A stretch of DNA of 64,000 nt from Dactylosporangium fulvum (GCF_025137375.1 NZ_CP073720.1:1202501-1266500); one strand, 5' to 3'; positions 7,411-16,818 are shown, numbered from the stretch's first letter. The notes: a model not told the origin generated them from the letters alone. Numbers and translations are program-made.

Positions 7411-10400
7411 ATGACCGCCGCCAGCACGTCGCCCAGGGTCGAGGTCGGCCCGCGGTATACACCCGTCGAGCTGGCGAAGCTGCTCCGCCTGCCGGCGCCG
7501 ACCGTCCAGCAGACCGCGGTGATCGCCGCGCCGGTCGCGCCGCTGCTCGTCGTGGCAGGTGCCGGGTCCGGCAAGACCGAGACGATGGCGGCCCGCGTCG
7601 TCTGGCTGGTCGCCAACACCCACGTGCGGCCGGAGCAGATCCTCGGCCTCACCTTCACCCGCAAGGCCGCCGGCGAGCTGTCGCACCGCATCCGGCAGCG
7701 CCTCGGGCAGCTGGTCCGCCGCCTCGGCCGCGACGATCTCATCGCCGGCGAGCCGACCGTCGCGACGTACCACTCGTATGCCACCCGCGTCGTCCGCGAG
7801 CACGGTGTGCGGGCCGGGTTCGAGCCGTCGACCCGGCTCCTCACCGAGGCCGCGTGCTGGCAGCTCGCCGACGCCGTCGTGCGCGCCTACGACGGCGACA
7901 TGACCGCCGTGGCCGCGGCCCCCACGACGGTCGTCGACGCCGTGCTGCACCTCGCCGGGGACCTCGCCGAGCACCTGCGCGAGCCGGCCGACGTCGCCGC
8001 TTGGACCGGCAGGTTCTTCGCCGAGATCGGCGGCAAGACGGGCAAGATGGCCAAGCCGGTGCGTGACGTCCTCTCCCGCCAGCAGGCCCGGTTGCAGCTG
8101 TTGCCGTTGATCAGGCAGTACCAGGAGAAGAAAGCGCTGCTGGAAGCCATGGACTTCGGCGACCAGCTGTCCAGGGCGGCGCGGGTGGCGTGCGACCACC
8201 CGGAGGTCGGGGCCGTCGAGCGCGACCGGTTCCGGGTCGTGCTGCTCGACGAGTACCAGGACACGAGCCACGCGCAGGTCGTGCTGCTGCGCGCGCTGTT
8301 CGGCGAGGGGCACCCGGTCACCGCGGTCGGTGACCCCTGCCAGTCCATCTACGGCTGGCGCGGTGCCTCGGCCGGCACGCTCGACCGGTTCCCGACGGAG
8401 TTCCCGGCCGCACCCGGTGTGCCGGCACCGGAGCTGTCGCTGACCACGAGCTGGCGCAACCGGCCCGAGATCCTCGACGTGGCCAACACCCTGTCCCAGC
8501 CGTTGCGGGCGCACGGCGCGCGCGTCGCCGAGCTGGCACCGGCCGACCGCCTCGCCGAGCCCGCCTCGACCGCGACCGTCCACTGCGCACTGCTCGAGAC
8601 GTTTGCCGAAGAGGCCGCGTGGATCGCCGACCGGGTGGCCGCCTCGTGGCGGCTCGCGGCGAAGGTCGATCCGGACACGTTCCCCTACGACATCCCGATC
8701 GAGGACCGGCCGTCGACCGCGGTCCTGGTGCGGACCCGCGCGCAGATCCCCGCCCTGGAAAACGCGCTGCGCTCCCGCGGCCTGCCGGTCGAGGTCGTCG
8801 GCCTCGGCGGCCTGCTCGACACGCCCGAGGTCCGCGACGTGGTGAGCACCATGCGGGTCCTCGCCGACCCGGCCGAGGGCGCCGCGCTCCTGCGCATCCT
8901 GACCGGGCCGCGGTGGCGCATCGGGCCGCGTGATCTCGTGGCGCTGTACCGGCGGGCGCGCGCCCTCGCCGCCGCGCGCCGGGCGTCCCCGGACGACGAG
9001 CCGGACCTCGCGGACCGGCTGGACGAGGCCGTGCTCGTCGAGGCGCTCGACGACCCGGGCGACGCCGAGGCGTATTCGCCCGAGGGGCACCGCCGGTTCG
9101 CCGCCCTCGGGCTGGAGCTGCGCCGGTTGCGCCGCCGGCTCGACCAGCCGCTGCCCGACCTGGTCGCCGACATCGAGCGGGTCACCGGTCTCGACGTCGA
9201 GGTCGCCGCCCGCCCCGGTGACGCCGGCCTGGCCCGTGGCCACCTCGACGCGTTCAGCAACATCGCGGCCCGGTTCGCCGCCGAGTCGGAGGGCGCGACG
9301 CTGAGCGCGTTCCTGGCGTTCCTCGCCGCCGCCGAGAACGAGGAGCGCGGTCTCGCGCCCGGCGAGGTCGAGGTGGTCGAGGGCGCGGTGCAGATCCTGA
9401 CCGCCCACGCGGCGAAGGGCCTCGAGTGGGACGTCGTCGCTGTGGCCGGCCTGTGCGTCGACGTGTTCCCCGGCGCGAGCAACTCCGGCGACCACTGGCT
9501 GCGGGGCCTCGGCGTCCTGCCGTTCCCGCTGCGCGGCGACCACGCCGGGCTGCCCTCGCTCGACCTGTCCGGCGTGGCCGACATCAAGGGTGTGGTGGGC
9601 CGGCTGGACCTGTTCAGCCGCGAGTGGCGCGAGCACGACGTGCGCGAGGAGCGGCGGCTCGCCTACGTGGCGGTGACGCGCCCGCGGCGGCTGCTGCTCG
9701 CCAGCGGGTACTGGTGGGGCGAGGGCGTGAAACGGGCCCGCGGCCCGTCGGTGTTCCTGGAGGAGATCCGCGAGCGCTGCCTGGCCGGCGCCGGTGTGGT
9801 CGACGCGTGGGCGGGGGCGCCGGCGCAGGACGCGCAGAACCCGACGGCCTCCGAGGTTCCCAGCGCGAGCTGGCCCGCCGACCCGCTGGGCGCCCGCCGG
9901 CCGCTGCTGGAGACGGCCGCGGTGATGGTCCGTTCGGCGGCGTCGGCGCTGGCCGCACCGTCGGGGGAGGGCACCGCCGGGGAGGAGCCGCCCGCGCCTG
10001 CCGAGGGTGGTGCCCGCGGGTGGTCCGACGCGGTGCTGCGGGATGCCGCCGGGCGGAGGTGGGCGGCCGAGGCCGACCTCCTTCTCGCCGAGCGAGCCCG
10101 GCTGACCCCGCACTTCGACGGGGCCGTCGAGGTGTCGCTCCCCGGCCACCTCTCGGTCTCGCAGCTCGTGGCACTGCGGCGGGACCCGCAGCGGTTCGCC
10201 CGGTCACTGCGCCGGCCGCTGCCGTCCCGCCCGGACCCGTACGCCCGGCGCGGCACCGCCTTCCACCACTGGCTCGAGCAGCGGTTCAAGGCCGAGCGCC
10301 TCCTTGATCTCGACGAGTTGCCCGGCGCCGCCGACGAGGGGGCCGCACCCGACGAGGCCCTCGCCGACCTGCAGACGAAGTTTCTGGCCAGCGAGTGGGC

Positions 10401-10752
10401 CGACCGGGTGCCGCTCGACGTCGAGGTGCCGTTCGCGTCCGTGATCGCCGGGGTGGTGATCCGCGGGCGGATGGATGCCGTCTACCGGTACCCCGACGGG
10501 CGGTACGACGTGGTCGACTGGAAGACCGGCGGCCGGCCCGGCGGCAGTGACGCGACGGCGGCGGCGGTGCAGCTCGCGGCGTACCGGCTGGCGTGGGCCG
10601 AGCTCCGTGGCGTCCCGCTGGAGCAGGTCGGGGCCGCCTTCTTCTACGTCCGCGACGGGGTGACGGTCCGCCCGGCCGACCTGCTCGACGAGGAAGGTCT
10701 TCTGGCGCTGATCACCCGGCTCCCGGTCGGCCGGGCTGTCGACGCTCAATGA
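7411..10752 (+). CDS. adnB: Helicase-nuclease subunit AdnB
   Basis: A 1113-residue subunit with an N-terminal SF1A helicase and a C-terminal RecB-family nuclease, expected to be the main translocating motor of AdnAB. Walker A AGAGSGKTE lies at 49-57, canonical motif II LLDEYQDTSHAQ has its Asp at about 280, and motif VI-type RLAYVAVTRPRR is present. The nuclease centre includes GRMDAVYRYPDG and VVDWKTGG (D1036, K1038). A Glu/Ala/Pro-rich linker joins the two halves near residue 850. GGAGGGGAGG just before ATG 7411 is a strong ribosome site. It is co-transcribed with adnA. Confidence 0.92.
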   Translation: MTAASTSPRVEVGPRYTPVELAKLLRLPAPTVQQTAVIAAPVAPLLVVAGAGSGKTETMAARVVWLVANTHVRPEQILGLTFTRKAAGELSHRIRQRLGQLVRRLGRDDLIAGEPTVATYHSYATRVVREHGVRAGFEPSTRLLTEAACWQLADAVVRAYDGDMTAVAAAPTTVVDAVLHLAGDLAEHLREPADVAAWTGRFFAEIGGKTGKMAKPVRDVLSRQQARLQLLPLIRQYQEKKALLEAMDFGDQLSRAARVACDHPEVGAVERDRFRVVLLDEYQDTSHAQVVLLRALFGEGHPVTAVGDPCQSIYGWRGASAGTLDRFPTEFPAAPGVPAPELSLTTSWRNRPEILDVANTLSQPLRAHGARVAELAPADRLAEPASTATVHCALLETFAEEAAWIADRVAASWRLAAKVDPDTFPYDIPIEDRPSTAVLVRTRAQIPALENALRSRGLPVEVVGLGGLLDTPEVRDVVSTMRVLADPAEGAALLRILTGPRWRIGPRDLVALYRRARALAAARRASPDDEPDLADRLDEAVLVEALDDPGDAEAYSPEGHRRFAALGLELRRLRRRLDQPLPDLVADIERVTGLDVEVAARPGDAGLARGHLDAFSNIAARFAAESEGATLSAFLAFLAAAENEERGLAPGEVEVVEGAVQILTAHAAKGLEWDVVAVAGLCVDVFPGASNSGDHWLRGLGVLPFPLRGDHAGLPSLDLSGVADIKGVVGRLDLFSREWREHDVREERRLAYVAVTRPRRLLLASGYWWGEGVKRARGPSVFLEEIRERCLAGAGVVDAWAGAPAQDAQNPTASEVPSASWPADPLGARRPLLETAAVMVRSAASALAAPSGEGTAGEEPPAPAEGGARGWSDAVLRDAAGRRWAAEADLLLAERARLTPHFDGAVEVSLPGHLSVSQLVALRRDPQRFARSLRRPLPSRPDPYARRGTAFHHWLEQRFKAERLLDLDELPGAADEGAAPDEALADLQTKFLASEWADRVPLDVEVPFASVIAGVVIRGRMDAVYRYPDGRYDVVDWKTGGRPGGSDATAAAVQLAAYRLAWAELRGVPLEQVGAAFFYVRDGVTVRPADLLDEEGLLALITRLPVGRAVDAQ

Positions 10753-10818
10753 TTTGGCAAAGTTCCGACACCTTGCTGTCGTGGGAACCGATTCCTCCTG
10801 AAAGCTGTCCTAGGTGGC

Positions 10819-11001
10819 ATGCGAGGGGGTGTGCGCACGATGCAGGTATCGCAGATGCGCGAGGTCGCCGTGGTCGTCGGGGTTGCCACCGCCGGGGTGG
10901 TGACCGTCGCACTGATCGTCCTCGGGCCGCTCGCCGCCGCCGACGGGCCCCGGTATCCGCAGGTGACAGAGCTCCACCCGCCGCCACAGCCGCGGCCTTG
11001 A
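10819..11001 (+). CDS. Small single-pass membrane protein
   Basis: A frame of 60 codons (53 if the inner ATG at 10840 is used). The product has one hydrophobic segment (VAVVVGVATAGVVTVALIVL) and a short Pro-rich C-terminal tail. A GAGGGGG stretch at about 10822-10828 could serve as ribosome site for the ATG at 10840, which I consider the likelier start. I do not recognise the family. It lies in the 296-base interval between adnB and the next membrane protein gene, on the same strand. Composition and codon pattern look coding, but size keeps confidence modest. Confidence 0.5.
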   Translation: MRGGVRTMQVSQMREVAVVVGVATAGVVTVALIVLGPLAAADGPRYPQVTELHPPPQPRP

Positions 11002-11047
11002 GGAAGCTTTGGCAGTCCGGGCATCGGGCTGCGACACTGACTGTGAG

Positions 11048-12016
11048 ATGACCGAGCAGCGTTCGCCCTGGGCCGAGCCCGACACGCAGATCGTGGTCGA
11101 GCCTGTGCGTCCTTCGCCGGCCGTTCAACGGCCGGTGGACGAGCCGCGCGCCGCGTCGGGGTATCGGTCCGGAAATGTCTCCGGTCTGGGCGTGCCGCCC
11201 GTGGTTCCGCCGCCCGACGTGCTGATCGGCGGGCCGGACGACGACGACCCGATCCGGCGCAACAAGCGGATCATGAAGTGGCTGGGCGGCGGCGCGATCG
11301 CGGTCGTCGTCATCGGCCTGGTCATCGTCCTCGCCTTGGTCATGACCAACAACGCGACGACGCCCGGCGGGATCTTCGCCGACAAACCCGACTCGCCCAG
11401 CGACACGCGCCCGGAGCTGGCCCGCCGCTGCCCGCCGCCGAGCATCCCGCCTGAGCGGCCCAACCAGCAGGTGCCCCCGGCCCCGGCCGGTCCGCGGACC
11501 GTCGACGAAGAGGCGGGCATCTCCTACAAGCAGTACGGCAACCCGTGGTCACCCTGGGACGCGGCCTGGGTCGACCGGGGTGAGCTCAAGGTGACGTACC
11601 GTGTCGGCCAGCACTTCGTCACCGAGCCCAATTACGGTGGGGGCGGCAGCGACTACCACGCCACGATCCTGTCCGGGCACGTCCCGGCCGCGGTCAACGA
11701 CGGCCTGGTGCTCGACCTCAAGTGCATCGGCGACCAGATCGCCGCCGACGTGCGGGTGAGCTTCTACCCCGACAACAACCAGCTCGAGCCGATCGAAGCG
11801 AAGGATCTGGAGCTCGGCGGCCGCCCGGCCCGGCTGATCAAGTTCCGCCTGCACTTCTCCCAGCCCGGGCTCAAGGCCAAGAGCGAGCTGGTCTCGATCG
11901 CGCTCATCGACGTCGGCCGGGTCGAAGCCGCGATCCTTTACGTGTCGATCCCCGACACGCACCGTCAGTTCGACCAGGTGGCGGACGAGGCCCCGGAGAG
12001 CATCCGGCCGATCTAG
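11048..12016 (+). CDS. Single-pass membrane protein, unknown function
   Basis: A 322-residue protein with a hydrophilic N-terminus of about 75 residues, a membrane helix (residues about 82-102, GAIAVVVIGLVIVLALVM), then a Pro-rich stretch and a globular extracytoplasmic domain of about 190 residues containing Trp-rich ISYKQYGNPWSPWDAAW. Two external cysteines could pair. The topology suggests an anchored envelope protein. I do not recognise a named domain. ATG 11048 (MTEQRSPW) is chosen over an upstream GTG whose added residues look non-coding. It precedes the mycosin-like protease by 51 bases and may act with it at the envelope; that is inference. Confidence 0.72.
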   Translation: MTEQRSPWAEPDTQIVVEPVRPSPAVQRPVDEPRAASGYRSGNVSGLGVPPVVPPPDVLIGGPDDDDPIRRNKRIMKWLGGGAIAVVVIGLVIVLALVMTNNATTPGGIFADKPDSPSDTRPELARRCPPPSIPPERPNQQVPPAPAGPRTVDEEAGISYKQYGNPWSPWDAAWVDRGELKVTYRVGQHFVTEPNYGGGGSDYHATILSGHVPAAVNDGLVLDLKCIGDQIAADVRVSFYPDNNQLEPIEAKDLELGGRPARLIKFRLHFSQPGLKAKSELVSIALIDVGRVEAAILYVSIPDTHRQFDQVADEAPESIRPI

Positions 12017-12067
12017 CCTGACCTCGTCAAGTGGCGTCACTTGCGTCGATCCGGCACGCTATCGCGC

Positions 12068-13276
12068 ATGAAGCAGCCGCTGGCCCTCGCGGTGGCCCTC
12101 GGGACGGTTGTCGTGCTCGGCGCCGGCAGTCCCGCAAACGCGGACGTCATTCGTGACGATCAGTGGCACCTCCAGTACCTCAAGGTGGCCGAAGCCAACC
12201 AGAAGAGCCGCGGCGACGGGGTGACGGTCGCGATCGTCGACAACGGCGTCGACCGCAGCCATCCCGACCTCGCCGGCAGCGTCCTCGACCCGGTGTTCGT
12301 CACCGAGACGCCCAACACGAGCGGTGTCGACGACGACGGCCACGGCACCGCCCTCGCCGGCCTCATCGCCGGCCAGGGTCACCCCGACGAGCGCAGCGGC
12401 GACGTGCACGGCGCCGGCGTGATCGGCGTCGCGCCCGGCGCGCGCATCCTGCCGGTGGTCATCGGCCGCCCGGCGATCCCCGACCCGAACGCCGGCGTCG
12501 GCCCCGACCAGCTCGCCGAGGGCATCGACCTGGCCGTCCGGCGCGGCGCGAAGATCATCGTGGTGGGCTACTCCGTCGGCGCGAGTGAGCGGCTCCGGCA
12601 GGCGGTCCGCGACGCGCAGGAGCAGGACGCCATCGTGGTCGCCTCCGACGGCAACCAGCCCAGCCGGGCCTTCGAGCCGTATCCGGCCGCGTACGACGGC
12701 GTTCTGGCGGCGGTACCGCTGAACCGTGCCGGCGACGTCAGGGTCCAGTCCGACAGCGGACGGAGCCTGGGCTTCGGGGTGCCCGGCGCCCAGATCATGA
12801 CCACGAACAGCGGCGGCGGCTATCGCGTCGACGACGGCAGTGCGTCGGTCGGCCTGCTGGCCGGGGCGGTCGCGCTGGTGCGCTCCGCCTACCCGGGGTT
12901 GTCCGCCGCCGAGATCGTGCGCCGGCTGACCCTGACCGCGGTCGACGCGGGCGCCAAGGGTCCGGATCGCGAATACGGGCTCGGCCGTCTCGACCTCGTG
13001 CCGGCGCTGACGAGGAATCTGCCGGCGCCCTCGCCGTCGGCCAGCCCGCGGCCGAGCGTCAGCGCGAGCCCGTCGCCCGAGCCGCAGGTCACGCCGACGC
13101 CGCCGCGCTCCCGTGGCCAGCACGGATGGCTGCTCAGCCTGCCGCTTTTCACCGTGATCGTGGTCCTCGCGCTCTACGCGGTGCGGGGCGAACGCCGAAT
13201 CCGCGCCTCCGCGACAGGAATGGAGAGGGACGGAACGGAACCGGACCAGATAGATTCGGTGCGTGCCTCGTCGTAG
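12068..13276 (+). CDS. Mycosin-like S8 serine protease, membrane anchored
   Basis: A 402-residue subtilisin-family protease of the type-VII-secretion mycosin type. It has a signal peptide (residues 1-25, cleavage after SPANA), the protease domain (about 27-325), a Ser/Pro-rich linker and a C-terminal membrane helix near residue 360. The triad is Asp58 (VAIVDNGVDRSHP), His92 (DGHGTALAG) and Ser258. The Ser motif is degenerate, DGSASVG instead of GTSxAxP. Oxyanion Asn196 sits in SDGNQ. No EsxA/B, EccC or other ESX genes are nearby, so this is an orphan mycosin. ATG 12068 is chosen because the signal peptide begins there. Its 3' end overlaps the M16 gene by 14 bases. Confidence 0.85.
   Translation: MKQPLALAVALGTVVVLGAGSPANADVIRDDQWHLQYLKVAEANQKSRGDGVTVAIVDNGVDRSHPDLAGSVLDPVFVTETPNTSGVDDDGHGTALAGLIAGQGHPDERSGDVHGAGVIGVAPGARILPVVIGRPAIPDPNAGVGPDQLAEGIDLAVRRGAKIIVVGYSVGASERLRQAVRDAQEQDAIVVASDGNQPSRAFEPYPAAYDGVLAAVPLNRAGDVRVQSDSGRSLGFGVPGAQIMTTNSGGGYRVDDGSASVGLLAGAVALVRSAYPGLSAAEIVRRLTLTAVDAGAKGPDREYGLGRLDLVPALTRNLPAPSPSASPRPSVSASPSPEPQVTPTPPRSRGQHGWLLSLPLFTVIVVLALYAVRGERRIRASATGMERDGTEPDQIDSVRASS
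13251..13256 (+). promoter_or_regulatory. -10 element of M16 peptidase gene, inside mycosin gene
   Basis: TAGATT, six bases before the GTG at 13263, fits leaderless transcription. It would give the peptidase pair its own promoter within the 3' end of the preceding gene. Confidence 0.45.
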
Positions 13277-14579
13277 TGCCGCTGTGCGGATCCCGGCTTC
13301 CAAGTATCCTGTCGAGCGCCTCACCCTGCCCAACGGCTTGCGGGTGGTGCTGACTCCCGACCGTGCCGCCCCCGTCGTCGGCGTGGCGGTGGTCTACGAC
13401 GTCGGCATCAGATCCGAGCCCGAAGGGCGCACCGGCTTCGCGCACCTGTTCGAGCACCTGATGTTCCAGGGCTCGGAAAGCCTCGAGAAGCTGGCCCACT
13501 TCCGTCACGTGCAGGGCTCCGGCGGCACGTTCAACGGCTCGACGCACTTCGACTACACCGACTACTTCGAGACGCTGCCGTCCAACGCGCTGGAGCGGGC
13601 ACTCTTCCTGGAGGCCGACCGCATGCGGTCGCCGCGCCTGACGGAGGAGAACCTCCGCAACCAGGTCGACGTGGTCAAGGAGGAGATCCGGGTCAACGTG
13701 CTGAACCGGCCGTATGGCGGGTTCCCGTGGCTGCGGCTGCCCCCGGTCATGTTCGACACGTTCGCCAACGCGCACGACGGCTACGGGTCGTTCGACGACC
13801 TCGAATCCGCGACCGTCGCCGACGCCGCCGACTTCTTCGACCGCTATTACGCCTGTGGCAACGCCGTTCTGGCGGTCTCCGGCGACTTCGACGTGGCGAC
13901 GGCGACCGAGTTGATCGAGCGGCACTTCGGTGACGTGCCCGCGCGACCCGCCCCGGTGCGCCCCGACTTCGCCGAGCCCGACCTGACCGCGGAGCGCCGC
14001 TCCTCCTACGAGGACCGGCTGGCGCCCCTGCCGGCGGTCGCGGCGGCGTGGCGGATCCCGGACCCGGTCAATGACCTGCGGGCCTACCTCCCCTATGTCG
14101 TCCTGGCCGAGGTGCTCACCGACGGCGACGCGTCCCGCCTCGTCGAGCGCCTGGTCCTGCGGGACCGCTCGGTCACCAGTGTCGGCGGCTACGTCGGGTT
14201 CATGGGCGAGCCGTTCGCGGTGCGCGACCCCACCGCCCTGATCCTCCAGGCCCACCTCCCTCCGGGCGGCGACATCGACAAGGTGCTGCGCAGCATCGAG
14301 GAGGAGTCCGCGCGGATCGCCACCGACGGGCTCGCGCCCGACGAGCTGAGCCGCACCCAGGCCCGCATGGCCACCCATCTGCTGCGCGACACCGACGCGG
14401 TGCTCGGCCGCGCCCTGCAGATGGCCGTCCTCGAGCAGCAGCGCGGCGAGCCGGAGCTGCTCAACCAGCTGCACACACTGATCGGTGAGGTGACCGAGGA
14501 GCAGATCGTCGCCGCCGCGGCCGAGCTGGTCCCGTCCCGCCGCGCCGCGGTCGAGGTCATCCCCGGAGGAGCCAAGTGA
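13263..14579 (+). CDS. M16 zinc metallopeptidase, catalytic subunit
   Basis: A 438-residue insulinase/pitrilysin family peptidase. The inverted zinc motif HxxEH is intact as HLFEH (His61, Glu64, His65), followed by LMFQGS, and a distal Glu is available in the ENLRNQVDVVKEEI segment. The length fits the two-gene type in which an active and an inactive subunit form a clamshell heterodimer that degrades peptides. GTG 13263 starts within the end of the mycosin gene. The downstream paralogue overlaps by four bases. No signal peptide is seen, so it is predicted cytoplasmic. Whether it degrades signal peptides or other products is unknown. Confidence 0.9.
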   Translation: MPRRSAAVRIPASKYPVERLTLPNGLRVVLTPDRAAPVVGVAVVYDVGIRSEPEGRTGFAHLFEHLMFQGSESLEKLAHFRHVQGSGGTFNGSTHFDYTDYFETLPSNALERALFLEADRMRSPRLTEENLRNQVDVVKEEIRVNVLNRPYGGFPWLRLPPVMFDTFANAHDGYGSFDDLESATVADAADFFDRYYACGNAVLAVSGDFDVATATELIERHFGDVPARPAPVRPDFAEPDLTAERRSSYEDRLAPLPAVAAAWRIPDPVNDLRAYLPYVVLAEVLTDGDASRLVERLVLRDRSVTSVGGYVGFMGEPFAVRDPTALILQAHLPPGGDIDKVLRSIEEESARIATDGLAPDELSRTQARMATHLLRDTDAVLGRALQMAVLEQQRGEPELLNQLHTLIGEVTEEQIVAAAAELVPSRRAAVEVIPGGAK

Positions 14580-15907
14580 CTGTCGCAACCCCCGTCCGGA
14601 CCCTTCCGGTGCTCGGGCCCAACCGCCCGCTGAAGCTGCCCAAGACCGTCGAGCAGACGCTCGACAACGGGCTGACCGTCATCGCGCTGCGCCGCTCGTC
14701 GGTGCCGCTGGTGGAGATCCGGCTGCGGGTGCCGTTCGCCAAGGCGAACCTGGCCCGGGCCGCGATGCTCACCCAGACGGTGCTGTCCGGCACGTCGACG
14801 ATGTCGACCGTGGACATCGCCGCCGAGCTGCAGAAGGTCGGCGGCGGCCTGTCTGCGGGCGCCGACCCCGACCGGCTGCTCATCTCCGGCAACGCGCTCG
14901 TCGGCGGGCTCGACCGGCTGCTCGACATCCTCGCCGAGGTGCTCACCGACGCCAGCTACCCGGCCGACGAGGTGGGCACCGAGCGTGCGCGCCTGGTGGA
15001 CCGGATCCGGGTGGCGCAGACCCAGCCGAGCCACCTCGCCCGGGTCGCGCTGCTCAAGCGGATGTACGGCAAGCACCCGTATGCCGTCCAGACGCCCACG
15101 CCGGAGCAGGTGGAGGCGGTCACCCCGGCCGGTCTGCGCACCCTGCACGCCGATCGGCTCCACCCGGCCGGCGCGACGCTGGTCATCGTCGGTGACATCG
15201 CGCCGGAGAAGGCGATCGCCGCCGCCGAGCGCATGCTGTCGAAGTGGGACGGCGGCGGCAGCGAGATCGAGCTGCCACCGGCGCCGTCGCTCAAGCCGGG
15301 GCCGCTGACGCTGGTCGACCGTCCCGGCTCGGTGCAGTCGTCGCTGCGCCTGGCGCTGCCGGCGGTGTCCCGCAGGCACCCGGACCACGCCGCGCTGCAG
15401 CTGGCCAACCTGGTCTTCGGCGGCTACTTCTCGTCCCGCTGGGTGGAGAACATCCGCGAGGACAAGGGGTACACGTACGGGCCGCACTCGCTCGTCGAGC
15501 ACGCCGTCGCCGGCTCCGCCCTGGTCGTCGCGGCCGAGGTGGCGACGGAGGTGACCGGGCCGGCGCTGCTCGAGACGTTGTACGAGCTGGGCCGCCTCGC
15601 GAGCCTCCCGCCGAAGGAGGACGAGCTGGAGCAGGCACGGCAGTATGCGCTGGGCACCCTTCAGCTGGGCATGTCGACGCAGGCGGGCCTGGCCGGCCTG
15701 GTCTCGACGTATGCGGGTTTCGGGCTGCGGCTGGACTACCTGGCCGAGCACGCCGCCAAGCTGGCCCGGGTCAGCCGGGACGAGGTGGCCGCGGCGGCGA
15801 CGGAGTACCTCGCGCCGGCGAAGGCCGCCGCCGTGGTGCTCGGTGATGCCGAGCAGATCGAAACGCCGCTCAGCGCCCTGACCGCCGTGACCCGAGCGGC
15901 TTCATGA
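14576..15907 (+). CDS. M16 peptidase-like protein, non-catalytic subunit
   Basis: A 443-residue paralogue of the preceding gene. At the position of the HxxEH motif it has LARAAMLTQTVLSG, so zinc ligands and the catalytic Glu are missing. The C-terminal half keeps the family's substrate-binding segment (LVFGGYFSSRWVENIRE followed by KGYTYG), which in known M16B heterodimers binds the substrate while the partner cuts. The start is GTG 14576, overlapping the preceding stop (GTGA), so the two are coupled and presumably made in equal amounts. The overlap with nudC downstream continues the operon. Confidence 0.88.
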   Translation: MTVATPVRTLPVLGPNRPLKLPKTVEQTLDNGLTVIALRRSSVPLVEIRLRVPFAKANLARAAMLTQTVLSGTSTMSTVDIAAELQKVGGGLSAGADPDRLLISGNALVGGLDRLLDILAEVLTDASYPADEVGTERARLVDRIRVAQTQPSHLARVALLKRMYGKHPYAVQTPTPEQVEAVTPAGLRTLHADRLHPAGATLVIVGDIAPEKAIAAAERMLSKWDGGGSEIELPPAPSLKPGPLTLVDRPGSVQSSLRLALPAVSRRHPDHAALQLANLVFGGYFSSRWVENIREDKGYTYGPHSLVEHAVAGSALVVAAEVATEVTGPALLETLYELGRLASLPPKEDELEQARQYALGTLQLGMSTQAGLAGLVSTYAGFGLRLDYLAEHAAKLARVSRDEVAAAATEYLAPAKAAAVVLGDAEQIETPLSALTAVTRAAS

Positions 15908-16818
15908 CGTCGGTGGAGCCTGCCCGGTCCGGCCCGCCGCTCGCGCGCGGCACGCTGGACCGGGCGGCACATCGCCGTACCGATGCCGCCTGGTTGTCCG
16001 AAGCGTGGTCGCGGGCGCGCGTCGTCGTGGTCGACGACGGCCACGTGCTGGTCCACCCCGGCAACCCGCCGGAGCTCGTGCTGATCGGCCCCGCCGAGGC
16101 ACCGCAGGGCGAGCGGTTCTTCCTGGGCGAGGAGCCCGACGGCACGGTGTATTTCGCGGTGGCCGCCGACGTCTCGCCGATGCCCGGCACGCGCCGGGTC
16201 GACCTGCGGCAGGTCGGCCACTCGCTGCCCGACCTGCCGGCCGGGCTCTTCATCTCCGCGGTCGCGCTGGCCAACTGGCACTCCCGCCATCCGTACAGCC
16301 CGCTGAGCGGCAAGCTGACCACACCCGCGCAGGGCGGCTGGGTGCGGACGACCGAGGACGGCACCGAGACGCTGTGGCCGCGCACGGACCCGGCGGTGAT
16401 CATGCTGGTCCACGACGGCGTCGAGGGGCCGGAGGGTCGTTGCCTGCTCGGCAGCAACGTGCAATGGGTCAACGTCGGCGGCATCCGGCGGTACTCGACC
16501 CTGGCGGGCTTCGTGGAACCGGGGGAGTCCGCCGAGATGGCGGTCGCCCGTGAGGTCCTCGAAGAGGTCGGCGTGCGGGTCGGCGACATCCGGTATGCCG
16601 CGAGCCAGCCCTGGCCGTTCCCCGGCTCGCTCATGCTCGGCTTCCACGCCACGGCGCCGGTCGGTGCCGAGGTGCACGCCGACAACGAGGAGATCCTCGA
16701 GGCCCGGTGGTTCACGCGCACGGAGATCGCCGCGGTGCTGGAGGGCCGGTCTCGGGACTTCGGGCTGCCGTTCCCCGCGTCCATCGCGCACTACCTGATC
16801 ACGTCGTGGCTCGGTTGA
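15904..16818 (+). CDS. nudC: NudC-type NAD(H) pyrophosphatase lacking zinc-ribbon cysteines
   Basis: A 304-residue Nudix hydrolase expected to split NADH/NAD into NMN(H) and AMP, and possibly to remove NAD caps from RNA. The Nudix box is intact near residues 203-225 (GFVEPGESAEMAVAREV then LEEVGV) and the NADH-specific SQPWPFPGS array follows. Oddly, the region between NWHSRHP and WPRTDPAVI, where NudC proteins usually carry a four-cysteine zinc ribbon, has no cysteine at all (YSPLSGKLTTPAQGG). ATG 15904 overlaps the M16 stop by four bases (ATGA). Neighbouring mrx1 and uvrD2 are also its neighbours in mycobacteria. Confidence 0.88.
   Translation: MTSVEPARSGPPLARGTLDRAAHRRTDAAWLSEAWSRARVVVVDDGHVLVHPGNPPELVLIGPAEAPQGERFFLGEEPDGTVYFAVAADVSPMPGTRRVDLRQVGHSLPDLPAGLFISAVALANWHSRHPYSPLSGKLTTPAQGGWVRTTEDGTETLWPRTDPAVIMLVHDGVEGPEGRCLLGSNVQWVNVGGIRRYSTLAGFVEPGESAEMAVAREVLEEVGVRVGDIRYAASQPWPFPGSLMLGFHATAPVGAEVHADNEEILEARWFTRTEIAAVLEGRSRDFGLPFPASIAHYLITSWLG

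Noticed and set aside
4176..7844. A 1222-codon minus-strand open frame opposite adnA/adnB
   Set aside because: A mirror frame caused by high GC at third positions; the product is Arg/Gly/Gln-rich with no domain, while the plus strand encodes clear helicase motifs.
12068..15907. ESX/type VII secretion locus
   Set aside because: Only a mycosin-like protease is present; no EccB/C/D/E or WXG100 genes.
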